This document shows positions 18,063-25,897 of a DNA stretch of 64,000 nucleotides, piece by piece. Both the position numbers and the translations under genes were made by a program. Source of the stretch: Bosea sp. BIWAKO-01 (GTDB lineage Bacteria; Pseudomonadota; Alphaproteobacteria; Rhizobiales; Beijerinckiaceae); assembly GCF_001748145.1 (NCBI RefSeq), contig NZ_BCQA01000001.1, positions 1,364,001 through 1,428,000 on the forward strand. Direction: 5' to 3'. Every line of letters starts with the position of its first letter. Within the stretch, counting starts at the first letter, position 1. The notes beneath the pieces are model-generated. The model was not told the origin of the DNA. It ran no database searches and was given only the letters and a program-made list of their open reading frames with translations.

Positions 18063-21000
18063 TCAGTGCCGCTGGCTGAGCGTAACGACGTTGTCCTGCA
18101 GGCGCCTGACGATCAACCGCGTCACCGACAGCGCCATGCTCGGGAACTCGGTCAGCAAAGCGACGAAGACGTCCTTGCGCAAGCGGAGCACCGTCAGCGG
18201 CGTGGTCGCGATGACCGTTGCCGAGCGGGGATCATCGGTCACGATTCCCATTTCACCGAACAGGCTATTGGCGTTCATGGTCGAAATGCGGACAGGCGGC
18301 CCCGGCGCCTCGGACAAAACGTCAGCCGAGCCCGTGATCAGCAGATAGGCGGCGTCCGACTCGTCGCCCTGTCGAAAGATGACATCTCCCGCCGCAAACT
18401 CGACCCGCTCGCCAGTGAAGGCCAGCAACCTCAGGCGGACCGTATCGACATCGGCAAAGATCGGCACGGAGCGCAGGGCACGCAGCTCGATATTGCCCGC
18501 GTCCAGAGGATCGCCGGCAAAGACCTCGTCCGACTGAGCCTGCGTCTGAACCGCCGCGTCGGTGGAACTGACGGAGTTTGTTCCATGGAATTCGAGGCTG
18601 GCATCGAAGCGGCCCAGTTCAGCGATTTGCCGGCCGGCAACGAGAATAGTCCGCCCCTTCATGAAGGTCGCGATCCGCGCGAACAGCCTGGCAGCCTCGG
18701 CCTGCCCGAAAGACGCCAGCGCGTCGTTCAGGATCAGGATCTGCGGGCGCTTGATCAGGCAGCGGGCCAGAGCGACGGCCGCCTTGGCCGCCGGAAACAG
18801 GAACTGCCCGCCATAGCCGGCCTGTTGATCAAGCCCCCAGCGATAGACATCACGCTCCAGGCCCAGCTCGATCAGGCTCTCACGGATGGCCTCGAGCGCG
18901 CGCTCCGCATCGGCGGCACTGCTGCTGGCAACGCAGCCGAACAAGAGATTGTCGCGCAGGGGCGCTGCCGGGCAGTAACGGGCAGGATCGTAGAAGGCGA
19001 TGGCGTCTGCCATCTCCGGGCTGGCCTGCGCGCGCAAGGCGCGCCGCGCCGCGAGGATGCGGACCTCGTCCGCCTCGCCCAGCAGACCCAGGCGATGCCG
19101 CGGCTCCGCATAGAGAAATGCCAGCGCGATCAACCGGGAGCGATCGCCCTCCCGGAGCGTGTGGGCTTCGGCCCGCCCGAGGATGACCTGATAGTCCGGG
19201 AACTGGTCAGCTGAGATAAAAGAGAACTGCTCGAACAGGACGTGATCGGCTGGAAGATCGCGAAAGATCTCAAGCATGGTCGCTGCGATACGCCGTCCTA
19301 TCTGGGTCAGGAACGTGGTCAGTCCCTGCGCGTCCAGAATGGAGCGAACCAGCTCGTGACTGGCGAGGCGATCCCCGGCGAGCCCGGGATCGGTGACGAC
19401 ACCAAAGAGGATATTCTCGCCGATGGTCGCGTTCCGTGTGTATCGCTCGGGATCGTAGGGCTCCACCGCATTGCCCGCCCCGCGCCCAATCAGCCTGGAG
19501 CGAATTCTCGTACGGATCTCGGCAACCCTGTCGACGATCTCGGTCGGGTCATCCGCACTCAGTTGGCGCTGCAGGCCGAAACGGAACACCGTTTCGGCAA
19601 GTCCGACCACATCCAGCACCTCGACCAGGAGCCTTTCGAGCTCGTCCCTGCTCGCGACGCCGGCGCCGTCGAAATCGAGCGACCAGGGCTGCCCGCCCGC
19701 CTGAGCCGAAATCGGGCGGCGCAGGCCGTAGAGTATGTTGTCGCGCAAGGACGCATCGAGAATGACGGGTTCGCCTCCAAGATAGGCCAGCACCCGCCCT
19801 CTCCGTTCGGGTGACAACGAGGCCAGAGGAATTCCGGCCAGCGTCACCGTGCCGTCGAACGGCGCCATGCTGCCCCCGAGCACACAAGCGAAAGCAGCCG
19901 CCCCCTCCCCCGCCTTGTCGATCAAGGCGATATTCCCCCCCAAAGGCAGAGCAAATGAAATGCGCTCGAGCAGCCGGTCGCCGGCCGGCCCAAGAACCGT
20001 CAACCCCTTGGCCGCGATCATGCCTTCACCAGGCACGATGCCCTCCCCGGGCAGCGGAGCCTGCGGCCGTTCCGGCGCAGGGGTATCGTCCAGCGAGAAC
20101 TGCTGGGTGACCTGCTGAAACCGCGCCTCGACATCGAGACGTTGCTGATCCCAATCGATCAGTTCCTTTACTGGCGTCGGCAGGTCGCGATAAGCGGCGA
20201 TGACCGCGACGAGCTGGCCGATGTCGAGCCGGCCGGTCAGGGCGAAGTACCCCCCGATCGTGTAGAACAGGAACGGGGTCAGCTGGGCCAACAGGTTGTT
20301 CAGGAACTTGACCGCGAATTTGCGCCCATAGAGCTGGTAGCGGATGCCGAACAGCCTCTCGAGTCGCACCGCGACAAGTGCCTTCTCGACCGCAGAGGTG
20401 CCGTGGCCAGCAACCTCGTCCAGCGACTCGACGACCTCGCCGATCTTGCCGGCAAGAGCCCGTGACTCGATCTGGCGCTGTCGACCAAGCCGGATCTGCT
20501 CGCGCCGCATCCGGGGAATGATGACGGCCTGAACAAGTACGATGCCTGCCGCGATCGAGCCCAACGCCAGGTTCTGCAGCAGAATGAAGATCAGTGCGGT
20601 CAGGGCCTGACCACCGAGCAGAACCGGCTGGATGAAGGCATCACCGACGAAGCCGCCGATCGGCTCGACCTCGTCCTTGATGACAGTTGCGGCCTCGGAG
20701 GGCTTGAGCCGGCGCCGTGCCTCCGGCGTGAAACTCAACAGGGTCGCGAAGAGGTCGGCTCGCAGGCGCTGCAGCAGCCGTTCGCCCAAGGCCCCCTTGC
20801 GCATGTTGATGACGTATTTGAAGCCGCCATTGATGAGGACCAGCAGCAGGAACAGACCGGACAGCGCAAACAGATAGCTGATGCGATCGAGCGTGAAGCC
20901 GCTCAGAAGTTCACGGCTACCGCCGAGCCAGGCAGGAAGGGAGAGGGAAAGCCGGAAGAGCCGCGCCGTCTCCTGCCCACCGGAAAAGGCACGGCCCTGA

Positions 21001-21248
21001 ATGGCGTCGGTGATGATGTATTTCGGCAGCTCCAGCGAAAGATAGTAGAAGGGGAAGGACAGCAGCACGATCGCGATGATCTGGATCTGCTGGCGCTGGC
21101 TGTTGCGCCAGATATAGGCAAACAGGCCTGTTGTTGCCGCGCTCGCCTCAACCTGCGCCTGAGGCGCGGCTTGCGCCGCCGCTTGTCCTGGCCGCGAGCG
21201 CAGGCGCTGTGCCGCCTGCAGTAAGGAACCATCCACCATGGAGCGCAT
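18063..21248 (-). CDS. ABC-exporter-like membrane protein with degenerate ATPase domain and C-terminal cNMP-binding domain
   Basis: About 1060 residues; the start is unsure among a GTG at 21323 and ATGs at 21248 and 21239. Positions below count from the GTG. Residues 65-385 are an exporter-type membrane domain (IIAIVLLSFPFYYLSLELPK, FLLLVLINGGFKYVINMRKG). Residues 437-915 resemble a nucleotide-binding domain, but every catalytic motif is lost. The Walker A position reads DKAGEGAAAFA with no Lys, the signature position reads FLFPAAKAAVALARCL, the Walker B position reads ILILNDALASF and the switch His position reads VAGRQIAEL. The domain is enlarged and carries three copies of the post-Q-loop element (SLRDNILYG, TIGENILFG, PLRDNLLFG). 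Residues 945-1080 form a cNMP-binding domain with FGEMGIVTDDPRSATV, keeping the Glu and Arg that contact the ribose and phosphate. The cluster also encodes cyclases and a CRP-like factor, so cAMP control of this membrane protein is likely. What it moves or senses is unknown. Confidence 0.88.
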   Translation of the reverse strand: MRSMVDGSLLQAAQRLRSRPGQAAAQAAPQAQVEASAATTGLFAYIWRNSQRQQIQIIAIVLLSFPFYYLSLELPKYIITDAIQGRAFSGGQETARLFRLSLSLPAWLGGSRELLSGFTLDRISYLFALSGLFLLLVLINGGFKYVINMRKGALGERLLQRLRADLFATLLSFTPEARRRLKPSEAATVIKDEVEPIGGFVGDAFIQPVLLGGQALTALIFILLQNLALGSIAAGIVLVQAVIIPRMRREQIRLGRQRQIESRALAGKIGEVVESLDEVAGHGTSAVEKALVAVRLERLFGIRYQLYGRKFAVKFLNNLLAQLTPFLFYTIGGYFALTGRLDIGQLVAVIAAYRDLPTPVKELIDWDQQRLDVEARFQQVTQQFSLDDTPAPERPQAPLPGEGIVPGEGMIAAKGLTVLGPAGDRLLERISFALPLGGNIALIDKAGEGAAAFACVLGGSMAPFDGTVTLAGIPLASLSPERRGRVLAYLGGEPVILDASLRDNILYGLRRPISAQAGGQPWSLDFDGAGVASRDELERLLVEVLDVVGLAETVFRFGLQRQLSADDPTEIVDRVAEIRTRIRSRLIGRGAGNAVEPYDPERYTRNATIGENILFGVVTDPGLAGDRLASHELVRSILDAQGLTTFLTQIGRRIAATMLEIFRDLPADHVLFEQFSFISADQFPDYQVILGRAEAHTLREGDRSRLIALAFLYAEPRHRLGLLGEADEVRILAARRALRAQASPEMADAIAFYDPARYCPAAPLRDNLLFGCVASSSAADAERALEAIRESLIELGLERDVYRWGLDQQAGYGGQFLFPAAKAAVALARCLIKRPQILILNDALASFGQAEAARLFARIATFMKGRTILVAGRQIAELGRFDASLEFHGTNSVSSTDAAVQTQAQSDEVFAGDPLDAGNIELRALRSVPIFADVDTVRLRLLAFTGERVEFAAGDVIFRQGDESDAAYLLITGSADVLSEAPGPPVRISTMNANSLFGEMGIVTDDPRSATVIATTPLTVLRLRKDVFVALLTEFPSMALSVTRLIVRRLQDNVVTLSQRH

Positions 21249-21329
21249 CCGGCCTGTGATGTGAGCGCTGCGCTCCAGCGTACCGCAATTCTCTTGTGTT
21301 GCGGACAATAGCTTCCCTGCCACTGCGCA

Positions 21330-21722
21330 TCAGTTCAGGGTATCCGTCTCCCCCCAGGGGCGCGGCATGTGACGGCTCAGCGGCCCCCACTGGGCGGCCT
21401 CGGCGTGGCTCAGCCCGATATCGTTCAATGTATGGGCATCCATGGCAACGCTCTGCGACTGCCCACGCTGCGCGCCAAAGGCGAGCGCCAGTGACGTGAC
21501 CAGCGCCCGGCTCACGCGCGTCACCTTGCCAAGGAAGGGGCATTCGCCTGCCTGCAAGATGGTCTCGGGCTCGCACAGCGGCTCGAGCGAGGTTGTCCTG
21601 AACGGCGTGGAATGGGTGTTGGCGGTGTGGTGCACGGCGAGACTCCCGTTCGGAGCGACACACACAGCGACTGCGGGCTGCAGTCGCTGCGGCCTTCGAG
21701 CGGGGTTTTCGACCGTTCCCAT
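21330..21722 (-). CDS. Small DUF1127-like protein
   Basis: 130 residues from the ATG at 21722 (MGTVENPARRPQRLQPAVAV), with agaag upstream. Only the C-terminal part is familiar: DAHTLNDIGLSHAEAAQWG resembles the LxDIGLxRxD core of DUF1127 (YjiS-like) proteins, which in other alphaproteobacteria affect RNA and phosphate metabolism. The N-terminal 90 residues are unusual for that family and contain several Cys and His. A perfect CRP-type box overlaps its ribosome-site region at 21732-21747, so a CRP-like factor bound there should repress it. It is a moderate-confidence gene; codon use is acceptable but the N-terminal part may be wrong. Confidence 0.5.
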   Translation of the reverse strand: MGTVENPARRPQRLQPAVAVCVAPNGSLAVHHTANTHSTPFRTTSLEPLCEPETILQAGECPFLGKVTRVSRALVTSLALAFGAQRGQSQSVAMDAHTLNDIGLSHAEAAQWGPLSRHMPRPWGETDTLN

Positions 21723-21731
21723 GCTATCTTC

Positions 21732-21747
21732 TGTGAAACAGGTCACA
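21732..21747. promoter_or_regulatory. Perfect CRP-type operator (TGTGA-N6-TCACA)
   Basis: The sequence tgtgaaacaggtcaca matches the CRP consensus at all ten conserved positions. It lies 47 bp upstream of the ATG of the CRP-like gene (21795) and just ahead of the divergent small gene (21722). It is likely bound by that regulator, giving autoregulation. Confidence 0.8.
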
Positions 21748-21794
21748 TAGGCGCCGACCTTTCGCAGCAATGGAGAGAACAGGGGGATTGAGGC

Positions 21795-22478
21795 ATGCGC
21801 AGTGCGCCGCATCTGGTCGTTCGGCTTCTATCGGTGAATCCGTTCTTCGCTGGGCTTGCTCACGACGCCCTGGTCAAGATCGCCGCAATTTGCCTGCCAA
21901 AGCACCTGACACCGCACGAGGTCCTGTTCCTGAAGGGCGATCCCGGTGATGGCCTCTATGCCATCCGACACGGCCGGATCCGAATTGGCACCACGGACGA
22001 TGCCGGCCAGCAGTTGACGATGAACCTGCTGGGGGGCGGCGACGTCTTCGGGGAGATCGCCCTCCTCGACGGGCGCGCCCGCAGCGCCGACGCCATTGCG
22101 CTGGAAGACACCGAGATGTTCTTCGTGCCGCGGCGTGACTTCCTGAACCTGCTCGACAATGAGCCACTGATTGCGATCCGGCTGATCGAATTGCTCTGCG
22201 AGCGTCTGCGCGGCATGAGCGAGCGCATGGAGGACGCCGCCTTCCTTCCAGCCGCATCACGGCTGGCGCGACGCATCGATGTGCTCATCACCGACTATGG
22301 TAGCGAGCTGCATATTTCCCAGGAGGAACTGGCGGCGCTGACCGGCGTCACCCGCGAAACCGTGAACCGCCAGCTGCAGCGCTGGAAACAGATCGGCATT
22401 CTCTCCCTTGGACGGGGCCGCCTCGTGATTCATAATATCGATAGCTTTCGGCAGCTGGCGAAGTCCGGCGCGATCTGA
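21795..22478 (+). CDS. CRP/FNR-family transcriptional regulator (CRP-like)
   Basis: 227 residues. The N-terminal cNMP-binding domain has the phosphate-binding cassette FGEIALLDGRARSADA, keeping the Gly-Glu and Arg-Ser that hold cAMP in CRP. A dimerisation helix (LIAIRLIELLCERLRGMSER) links to the C-terminal helix-turn-helix HISQEELAALTGVTRETVNR. In that recognition helix the RETVxR pattern equals Arg180, Glu181 and Arg185 of E. coli CRP, the residues that read TGTGA. No FNR cysteines are present. Two perfect TGTGA-N6-TCACA sites nearby, one in its own promoter, support DNA specificity like CRP. It is followed by the FecR-domain and cyclase genes, probably in one transcript. Confidence 0.92.
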   Translation: MRSAPHLVVRLLSVNPFFAGLAHDALVKIAAICLPKHLTPHEVLFLKGDPGDGLYAIRHGRIRIGTTDDAGQQLTMNLLGGGDVFGEIALLDGRARSADAIALEDTEMFFVPRRDFLNLLDNEPLIAIRLIELLCERLRGMSERMEDAAFLPAASRLARRIDVLITDYGSELHISQEELAALTGVTRETVNRQLQRWKQIGILSLGRGRLVIHNIDSFRQLAKSGAI

Positions 22479-22501
22479 ATGCCGAGCATGAGAGGCTTGC
22501 C

Positions 22502-23011
22502 ATGCGCTTCCTCCGTTTCTCGATTGCCGCTTGCGCCATCTGCGCATCGATCCCGCCCGCCGCCGCGCAACAACCTACGGGCTGCATCCCGTCAGTGCGG
22601 ACCGATCCGCCAAGAACCGTGTTCCAGTGCAGCGGTGGCCTGATCATCGAAGCGGAGGCCGCCACCCGCTTCCAGGTCCAATCGCCACAGCCCGGCCGCG
22701 CGATTCAATCAATCGCGTTGGATGGCAAAGGCCTGCTGGTCGAGCTGCCCCGTCGCCGCGGGCCCCTCCAGATCCTGACGCCCCACGCCATCGCCTCGGT
22801 CCGCGGCACGATCTATGCCGTCGACGTAACGACCTCGAAGACATCGGTGTTCGTCGCCCAAGGGCGCGTGCGTGTCACGCGCCGCGATGGCACGGACCCC
22901 GTCGAACTCAATCCCGGCGATGGCGTTGACGTCTCCCAGGAAAAGCGGCTCGACGTGCACCGCTGGTCCCGCGAGCGCGCCGCAGGGTTGCTTGCTCGGT
23001 TCGGGCGGTGA
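22502..23011 (+). CDS. Exported FecR-domain protein
   Basis: 169 residues with a signal peptide (MRFLRFSIAACAICASIPPA, cleaved near AAAQ), so periplasmic. The mature part is a FecR-type domain of beta strands: TVFQCSGGLIIEAEAATRFQ, LVELPRRRGPLQILTPHAIA, VRGTIYAVDVTTSKTSVFVA and GRVRVTRRDGTDPVELNPGD. It lacks the cytoplasmic anti-sigma part of true FecR and no sigma factor is nearby. Such stand-alone FecR domains are often encoded beside CHASE2 cyclases and probably work with that periplasmic sensor domain. Its stop overlaps the GTG start of the cyclase gene by 4 bp. Confidence 0.9.
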   Translation: MRFLRFSIAACAICASIPPAAAQQPTGCIPSVRTDPPRTVFQCSGGLIIEAEAATRFQVQSPQPGRAIQSIALDGKGLLVELPRRRGPLQILTPHAIASVRGTIYAVDVTTSKTSVFVAQGRVRVTRRDGTDPVELNPGDGVDVSQEKRLDVHRWSRERAAGLLARFGR

Positions 23012-24846
23012 CCTCGACGCGCAGTGTCCGCCTGCCCGCGTCGATCACCATCCTCTGCTTCGTGATCGCCGCGCTCTGGTCCGGCTTTCTGGGGCGAATG
23101 CATCTCGCGGGCGAGCGCAATCCTCTCGACCGCGTCGAGGCGGCACTCGCCGACATGCGCCTGCTTATTGCGGGTCGACGCTCACCCCCCGGCGAAATCG
23201 TCATCATCGCCATAGATGATGAAACCGTGGCTCAGCAACGCGGCTACCCGCTCCAGCGCTCTACTTTGGCTCGGATGATCCTCGCCATTGGAACTGCGGC
23301 CCCACGCACCCTTGCACTCGATCTGCTGCTCGTCGACCCGACCTCGCCCGAGGCAGATGAGGCGCTTGCCCAGGCTCTCCAACGGACGCCTTCACTTGTC
23401 GCCGCGGCCGGCAGCTTCGACCGGGACGAGGAAGGAAGCTCGCAAATCCCGGCACCGAAACAGATGCTCTGGCCGCTGTCTCCGTTCGACCCGTTCGCAG
23501 CCGTCGGTCTCGTCAATATTTCATCCGACGCAAGCGGCACGCCGCGGCATGTGCCGCTGCTTTTCCGGACCGACCGCGGGGTCATGCCATCATTCGTCCT
23601 AAGTGCGGCGGCAGGCTTCAAGGGCGAGGCTCCAGTGTTCGGCGTCGACACCGTGCGCGTGGCAGGCAGCCCGGTGAAGCTCGACCTCGGCTTCCATCTG
23701 CCGCTCCGGTTTTACGGCCCGCGGGGCAGCTTCGAAACGATCAGTGCAACCCGTCTGCTTGCGGGCACCGTGCCCGCAGAGCGCCTGCGGGGCCGTATCG
23801 TCATTGTCGGCGTCACCGCCACAGCCATCGGCGACACCTTCAGCACCGCCTTCGATCCCGTGACGCCGGGCGTGGAGGTCCTGGCGACCGGCATCGCTCA
23901 TTTGATCGCCGGCACCGGACTGGTCCGGGATCACGAGGTGAGGTTGCTCGACGCAGGCGTGGCACTCGTGCTGGCCACAGGCTCCGTCTTGCTCATCGCC
24001 TCTGCTCCGCTCGGGATCGGCGTTGGCGTAGTGGTCTTCGGTCTCGCCGCCTGGCTGCTGGCCACCACGGCGCTCTTCGCCGCAGGCTATTGGCTCAGTT
24101 CGGCGCTCCCGCTGGCGTCAGTCATTCCACCTGTCGTCCTCGCAATGGTTTTCCGGCAGACATGGGACCGCCGCCAGGCCACGGACATCGCCCGTTCTGA
24201 GGCCGCTTTACGGCAGTTTCAGCCGCCATTGCTCGCAGATCGGATTGCACGGGACCCGGAGTTCCTGCGCGAACCGGTGCAACAGACGGTTGCGATCCTG
24301 TTCGTGGACCTCTCGGGCTTCACGCGGCTGAGCGAGCAGGCCGGCCTCACGCGGACACGTGAATTTCTCAAGGCGTTTCACACGCTCATCGAAAACGAGG
24401 TGACCGCGCATGACGGGCTCGTCATCTCATTCATGGGCGACGGTGCAATGATCGCGTTCGGTATTCCAGATCCTCACGCCGATGATGCCGGCCGCGCCCT
24501 CTCCACGGCCTGGGCACTGCTCAGGGATATGCAGGAGTGGGCCACCGGCGAAGAGGTTTCGATTGGCCATCCGGATCTTCGTGTCGGTGTCCATTTCGGC
24601 CCGGTCATCGTCTCTCGTCTCGGGCACGAAGCGCATCAGCACATCACTGCGACCGGGGACAGCGTCAATGTCGCGAGCCGCTTGATGGAAATCGCGAAGG
24701 AGCAAGGCGCCGCGCTTGCCGTTTCAGCAGAGCTCCTCGTCGCATCCGGCGACATCCGGAAGCGCCACCGCGAACCCGACAGCATTCGCACCGTCGAGAT
24801 TCGCGGCAGGCGCCAACGCATCTCCGTCGCGCTGTGGGGCGTCTGA
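23008..24846 (+). CDS. CHASE2-domain adenylate/guanylate cyclase
   Basis: 612 residues from a GTG start overlapping the FecR-protein stop. An N-terminal membrane helix leads to a periplasmic CHASE2 sensor of about 270 residues (EIVIIAIDDETVAQQRGYPL, ALDLLLVDPTSPEADEALAQ, GRIVIVGVTATAIGDTFSTA). Three closely spaced helices follow (VALVLATGSVLLIASAPLGI, VVVFGLAAWLLATTALFAAG and LPLASVIPPVVLAMVF). The C-terminal class III cyclase domain has metal ligands in VAILFVDLSGFTRLSEQAGL and the second Asp in SFMGDGAMIAFGIPDPH, plus the transition-state region TGDSVNVASRLMEIAKEQGA. It should make cAMP (cGMP not excluded) in response to a periplasmic signal, feeding the CRP-like factor and perhaps the cNMP domain of the pseudo-ABC protein. 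Confidence 0.94.
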   Translation: MTSTRSVRLPASITILCFVIAALWSGFLGRMHLAGERNPLDRVEAALADMRLLIAGRRSPPGEIVIIAIDDETVAQQRGYPLQRSTLARMILAIGTAAPRTLALDLLLVDPTSPEADEALAQALQRTPSLVAAAGSFDRDEEGSSQIPAPKQMLWPLSPFDPFAAVGLVNISSDASGTPRHVPLLFRTDRGVMPSFVLSAAAGFKGEAPVFGVDTVRVAGSPVKLDLGFHLPLRFYGPRGSFETISATRLLAGTVPAERLRGRIVIVGVTATAIGDTFSTAFDPVTPGVEVLATGIAHLIAGTGLVRDHEVRLLDAGVALVLATGSVLLIASAPLGIGVGVVVFGLAAWLLATTALFAAGYWLSSALPLASVIPPVVLAMVFRQTWDRRQATDIARSEAALRQFQPPLLADRIARDPEFLREPVQQTVAILFVDLSGFTRLSEQAGLTRTREFLKAFHTLIENEVTAHDGLVISFMGDGAMIAFGIPDPHADDAGRALSTAWALLRDMQEWATGEEVSIGHPDLRVGVHFGPVIVSRLGHEAHQHITATGDSVNVASRLMEIAKEQGAALAVSAELLVASGDIRKRHREPDSIRTVEIRGRRQRISVALWGV

Positions 24847-24853
24847 CAGCATC

Positions 24854-24869
24854 TGTGATCCAGATCACA
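24854..24869. promoter_or_regulatory. Perfect CRP-type operator upstream of the methyltransferase gene
   Basis: The sequence tgtgatccagatcaca is a full TGTGA-N6-TCACA match and lies 57 bp before the ATG at 24927, just after the cyclase stop. The position fits activation of the downstream gene by the cluster's CRP-like factor. Confidence 0.8.
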
Positions 24870-24926
24870 GAATGCATCCGCCGTTCCGGGAAGGGTTCGG
24901 CGACAGTTCCACACAGGGGAAAGGCC

Positions 24927-25865
24927 ATGGCCAAGTACAGGGCGATCCTTCCGCAGGTCCTGGCGCAAGAGTTCCTCACGGACGGCGGGTTGGAAACGAC
25001 ACTCGCCTTTCGTGATGGGCTTGAATTGCCGTTCTTCGCCGCGTTCCCGCTCGTGCGCAGCGAAGAAGGCCGGGCCCGCCTCAAGGCCTATTTCCTGCCC
25101 TATCTCACTCTCGCCGCAGAGTACGGCAAGGGCTTCATTCTGGATACGCCGACCTGGCGCGCCAATCCCGATTGGGGCCGCAAGCTGGATTACTCGCGCA
25201 CCATGCTCGAGGAGGTTCAGAGAGCCTCGGTTCAGCTGGCGATGGAGCTGCGTCCGCACTACGAAACCAGCGATTCAAGGATCGTGATCAACGGCGTGAT
25301 CGGGCCGCGTGCGGACGGTTACCGGATCGATACGCGCATGAGCGCGCGGCAAGCGCAGCTCTACCATCAGGATCAGGTCAAGACCTTCGCCCGCACCGAA
25401 GCGGACATGGTGAGCGCCATCACGATGACCTACAGCAACGAGGCGATCGGCATCGCCGCCGCTGCGCAGGCGCATCGTATGCCTGCCGTCATCTCCTTCA
25501 CCCTCGAGACCGACGGCAGGCTCCCGAGCGGAGAGCCCTTGGGCCGTGCGATCGAGCGCGTCGATGAGGCGACCGAGGCCTATCCCCTCTATTACATGAT
25601 CAACTGCGTGCATCCCCTGCATTTCGAGCGGGTAATTTCCGGCAGCGCGCCCTGGCTAGACAGGATCGGAGGCTTGAGGGCGAACGCCTCGACCTTGAGC
25701 CACACCGAACTCGACATGGCGACCGAACTCGATGCTGGCGACCCCCTCGACCTCGCCCATCGCTATCGCAGCCTGCGCAAGCAGCTCAAAAACGCGCGTG
25801 TCCTCGGAGGCTGCTGCGGCACCGACCTGCGCCATGTCAGGGCGATCTGCTATGCCTGCCTGTAG
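24927..25865 (+). CDS. Homocysteine S-methyltransferase-family protein
   Basis: 312 residues from the ATG at 24927 (MAKYRAILPQVLAQEFLTDG), with gggaaagg upstream. The family start LTDGGLETTLAFRDG and the three zinc-ligand cysteines, one in YMINCVHPLHFE and two in GGCCGTDLRHVRAI, are present. It resembles the MmuM/BHMT-like group that moves a methyl group from S-methylmethionine, betaine or another donor to homocysteine. Its own CRP box puts it under cyclic-nucleotide control, which is not usual for a methionine-salvage enzyme. It could instead methylate or demethylate another thiol. Confidence 0.9.
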   Translation: MAKYRAILPQVLAQEFLTDGGLETTLAFRDGLELPFFAAFPLVRSEEGRARLKAYFLPYLTLAAEYGKGFILDTPTWRANPDWGRKLDYSRTMLEEVQRASVQLAMELRPHYETSDSRIVINGVIGPRADGYRIDTRMSARQAQLYHQDQVKTFARTEADMVSAITMTYSNEAIGIAAAAQAHRMPAVISFTLETDGRLPSGEPLGRAIERVDEATEAYPLYYMINCVHPLHFERVISGSAPWLDRIGGLRANASTLSHTELDMATELDAGDPLDLAHRYRSLRKQLKNARVLGGCCGTDLRHVRAICYACL

Positions 25866-25897
25866 CGCCCGACGGGAGATCTCGCCGCGGCAGCGGC

